From: Geothrix sp. SG200
GTDB lineage: Bacteria; Acidobacteriota; Holophagae; Holophagales; Holophagaceae
Length of the DNA stretch: 64,000 nt
NCBI RefSeq assembly: GCF_022808935.1
Contig: NZ_JAKZFR010000001.1
Span: forward strand, 806,001-870,000
Reading direction: 5' to 3'
Of the stretch, positions 63,414 to 64,000 are shown in pieces. Below the pieces are notes generated by a model that saw nothing but the letters and a program-made list of their open reading frames with translations, was not told the DNA's origin and made no database searches. The number at the start of each line of letters is the position of its first letter. Position 1 is the first letter of the stretch. Made by a program: the position numbers and the translations under genes.

Positions 63414-64000
63414 CTGACTCCAGAGACAACCTGAAAACGCCTGCGCCGATCACGAACTCGCGACTGATGCTACTGAAGGCCGCCATCCGCATTTTTGCCG
63501 AGAAGGGGTTCGAAGGCGCCTCCATCCGAGAGATCGCCGATGCGGCAGGAGTCAACAGCAGCCTCATCTCCTTCCACTTCGGGGGAAAGGCCGGTCTGCA
63601 TGCCGCCTCCCTCCACCTCGCCTCCCGGATGGCAATACACACCGCCAAGACATTGCCAATGCCGCCATTGCCAGTTGGCCCATTTGCGGGCAAGTCTGCG
63701 GTGCTTCGACAAGCGGTCACCGCACTTCGAGCCTACATTCGCGAATTCATCCGGATGAGCCTCCGCCAGAAGTCCAACCTTCCCCCCGACAAAGAACCTG
63801 AACTTGAACGAGCTGTCCTGGTTCTCATCGCGAAATCCATGATCTACCCACCTGAGGAATCCATGGGTAGTTTGATGGAAGCGATTCAGCCACACATTGA
63901 GTATTTGAACCGCTGCCTTCGCGTTCTCAGATCCGACCTGGATCACGATGGGCTAGTGCGGATGGGAATGAGTATTCATGCACAGCTGGTCTTCTTCCTC
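63410..64000 (+). CDS. TetR-family transcriptional regulator (partial)
   Basis: 197 codons run off the right edge. The start overlaps the pump stop (ATGA). The TetR helix-turn-helix is KAAIRIFAEKGFEGASIREIADAAGVNSSLISFHFGGKAGL (about residues 23-63), the standard first domain; the rest is the ligand domain. It probably represses the efflux operon. Its operator is not seen near 57.5 kb; the palindrome at 49252-49266 is the only TetR-like site found in the window. Confidence 0.92.
   Translation, partial: MTDSRDNLKTPAPITNSRLMLLKAAIRIFAEKGFEGASIREIADAAGVNSSLISFHFGGKAGLHAASLHLASRMAIHTAKTLPMPPLPVGPFAGKSAVLRQAVTALRAYIREFIRMSLRQKSNLPPDKEPELERAVLVLIAKSMIYPPEESMGSLMEAIQPHIEYLNRCLRVLRSDLDHDGLVRMGMSIHAQLVFFL

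Overview
The window is high-GC, densely packed bacterial chromosome. Gene content points to a Gram-negative anaerobe or facultative anaerobe, most like the Holophaga/Geothrix branch of Acidobacteriota. The clues are a ferredoxin-fused 2-oxoacid:ferredoxin oxidoreductase subunit, a DUF4388 (PATAN) protein, outer-membrane proteins, and GTG starts with strong GGAGG sites. The taxon is an inference, not a match to a database.

Layout. 1-29.9 kb is mostly housekeeping: VorB/KorA (cut by the left edge), NAD kinase, a class A penicillin-binding protein, a DEAD-box-type helicase with a DECD motif II, a double-hotdog thioesterase, SixA, an alpha/beta hydrolase preceded by a broken partial copy of itself, Rho, a quinone-reductase-like protein, a Dus tRNA enzyme, a HerA-like ATPase, a CDF metal exporter with a Cys-rich tail, a ThiD-like kinase, HU, TruA, a PATAN protein, a YvcK-like protein, an ABC-2 exporter, UppP, a small regulator/membrane-protein pair with a clear operator, threonine aldolase and YicC. 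30.1-41.6 kb is a branched-chain amino acid block: leuD-leuC-lysR leftward, and leuA-small ORF-leuB then ilvD-ilvB-ilvN-ilvC rightward. Between leuB and ilvD lie two consecutive Val/Leu/Ile-rich leader peptides, each followed by the same type of terminator hairpin. 41.7-49.1 kb holds a two-part nitronate-monooxygenase-like protein, a methyltransferase, RadA with an in-frame palindrome-encoded insertion, a B12-binding protein, TrmL and a HIT protein.

From about 49.1 kb the sequence changes: longer, AT-richer intergenic regions and envelope genes. A sigma54 enhancer-binding protein (54736-56409) sits at the centre. Three promoters of the form TGGCATC-N4-(G/C)TGC, each with an enhancer-like site about 100-110 bp upstream, flank it. 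One faces left onto a DUF4412-like periplasmic protein, an MscS channel with a cNMP-binding domain and a patatin with an outer-membrane barrel. One drives a small lipoprotein. One drives a STAS protein, an RND adaptor, a single polypeptide joining an RND pump to a TolC-type outer-membrane factor, and a TetR regulator cut by the right edge.

Read together, 49.5-64 kb looks like one sigma54-controlled envelope and efflux regulon encoded around its own activator. This and the double branched-chain attenuator are the most interesting parts of the window. No tRNA, rRNA, CRISPR array or insertion sequence was found.
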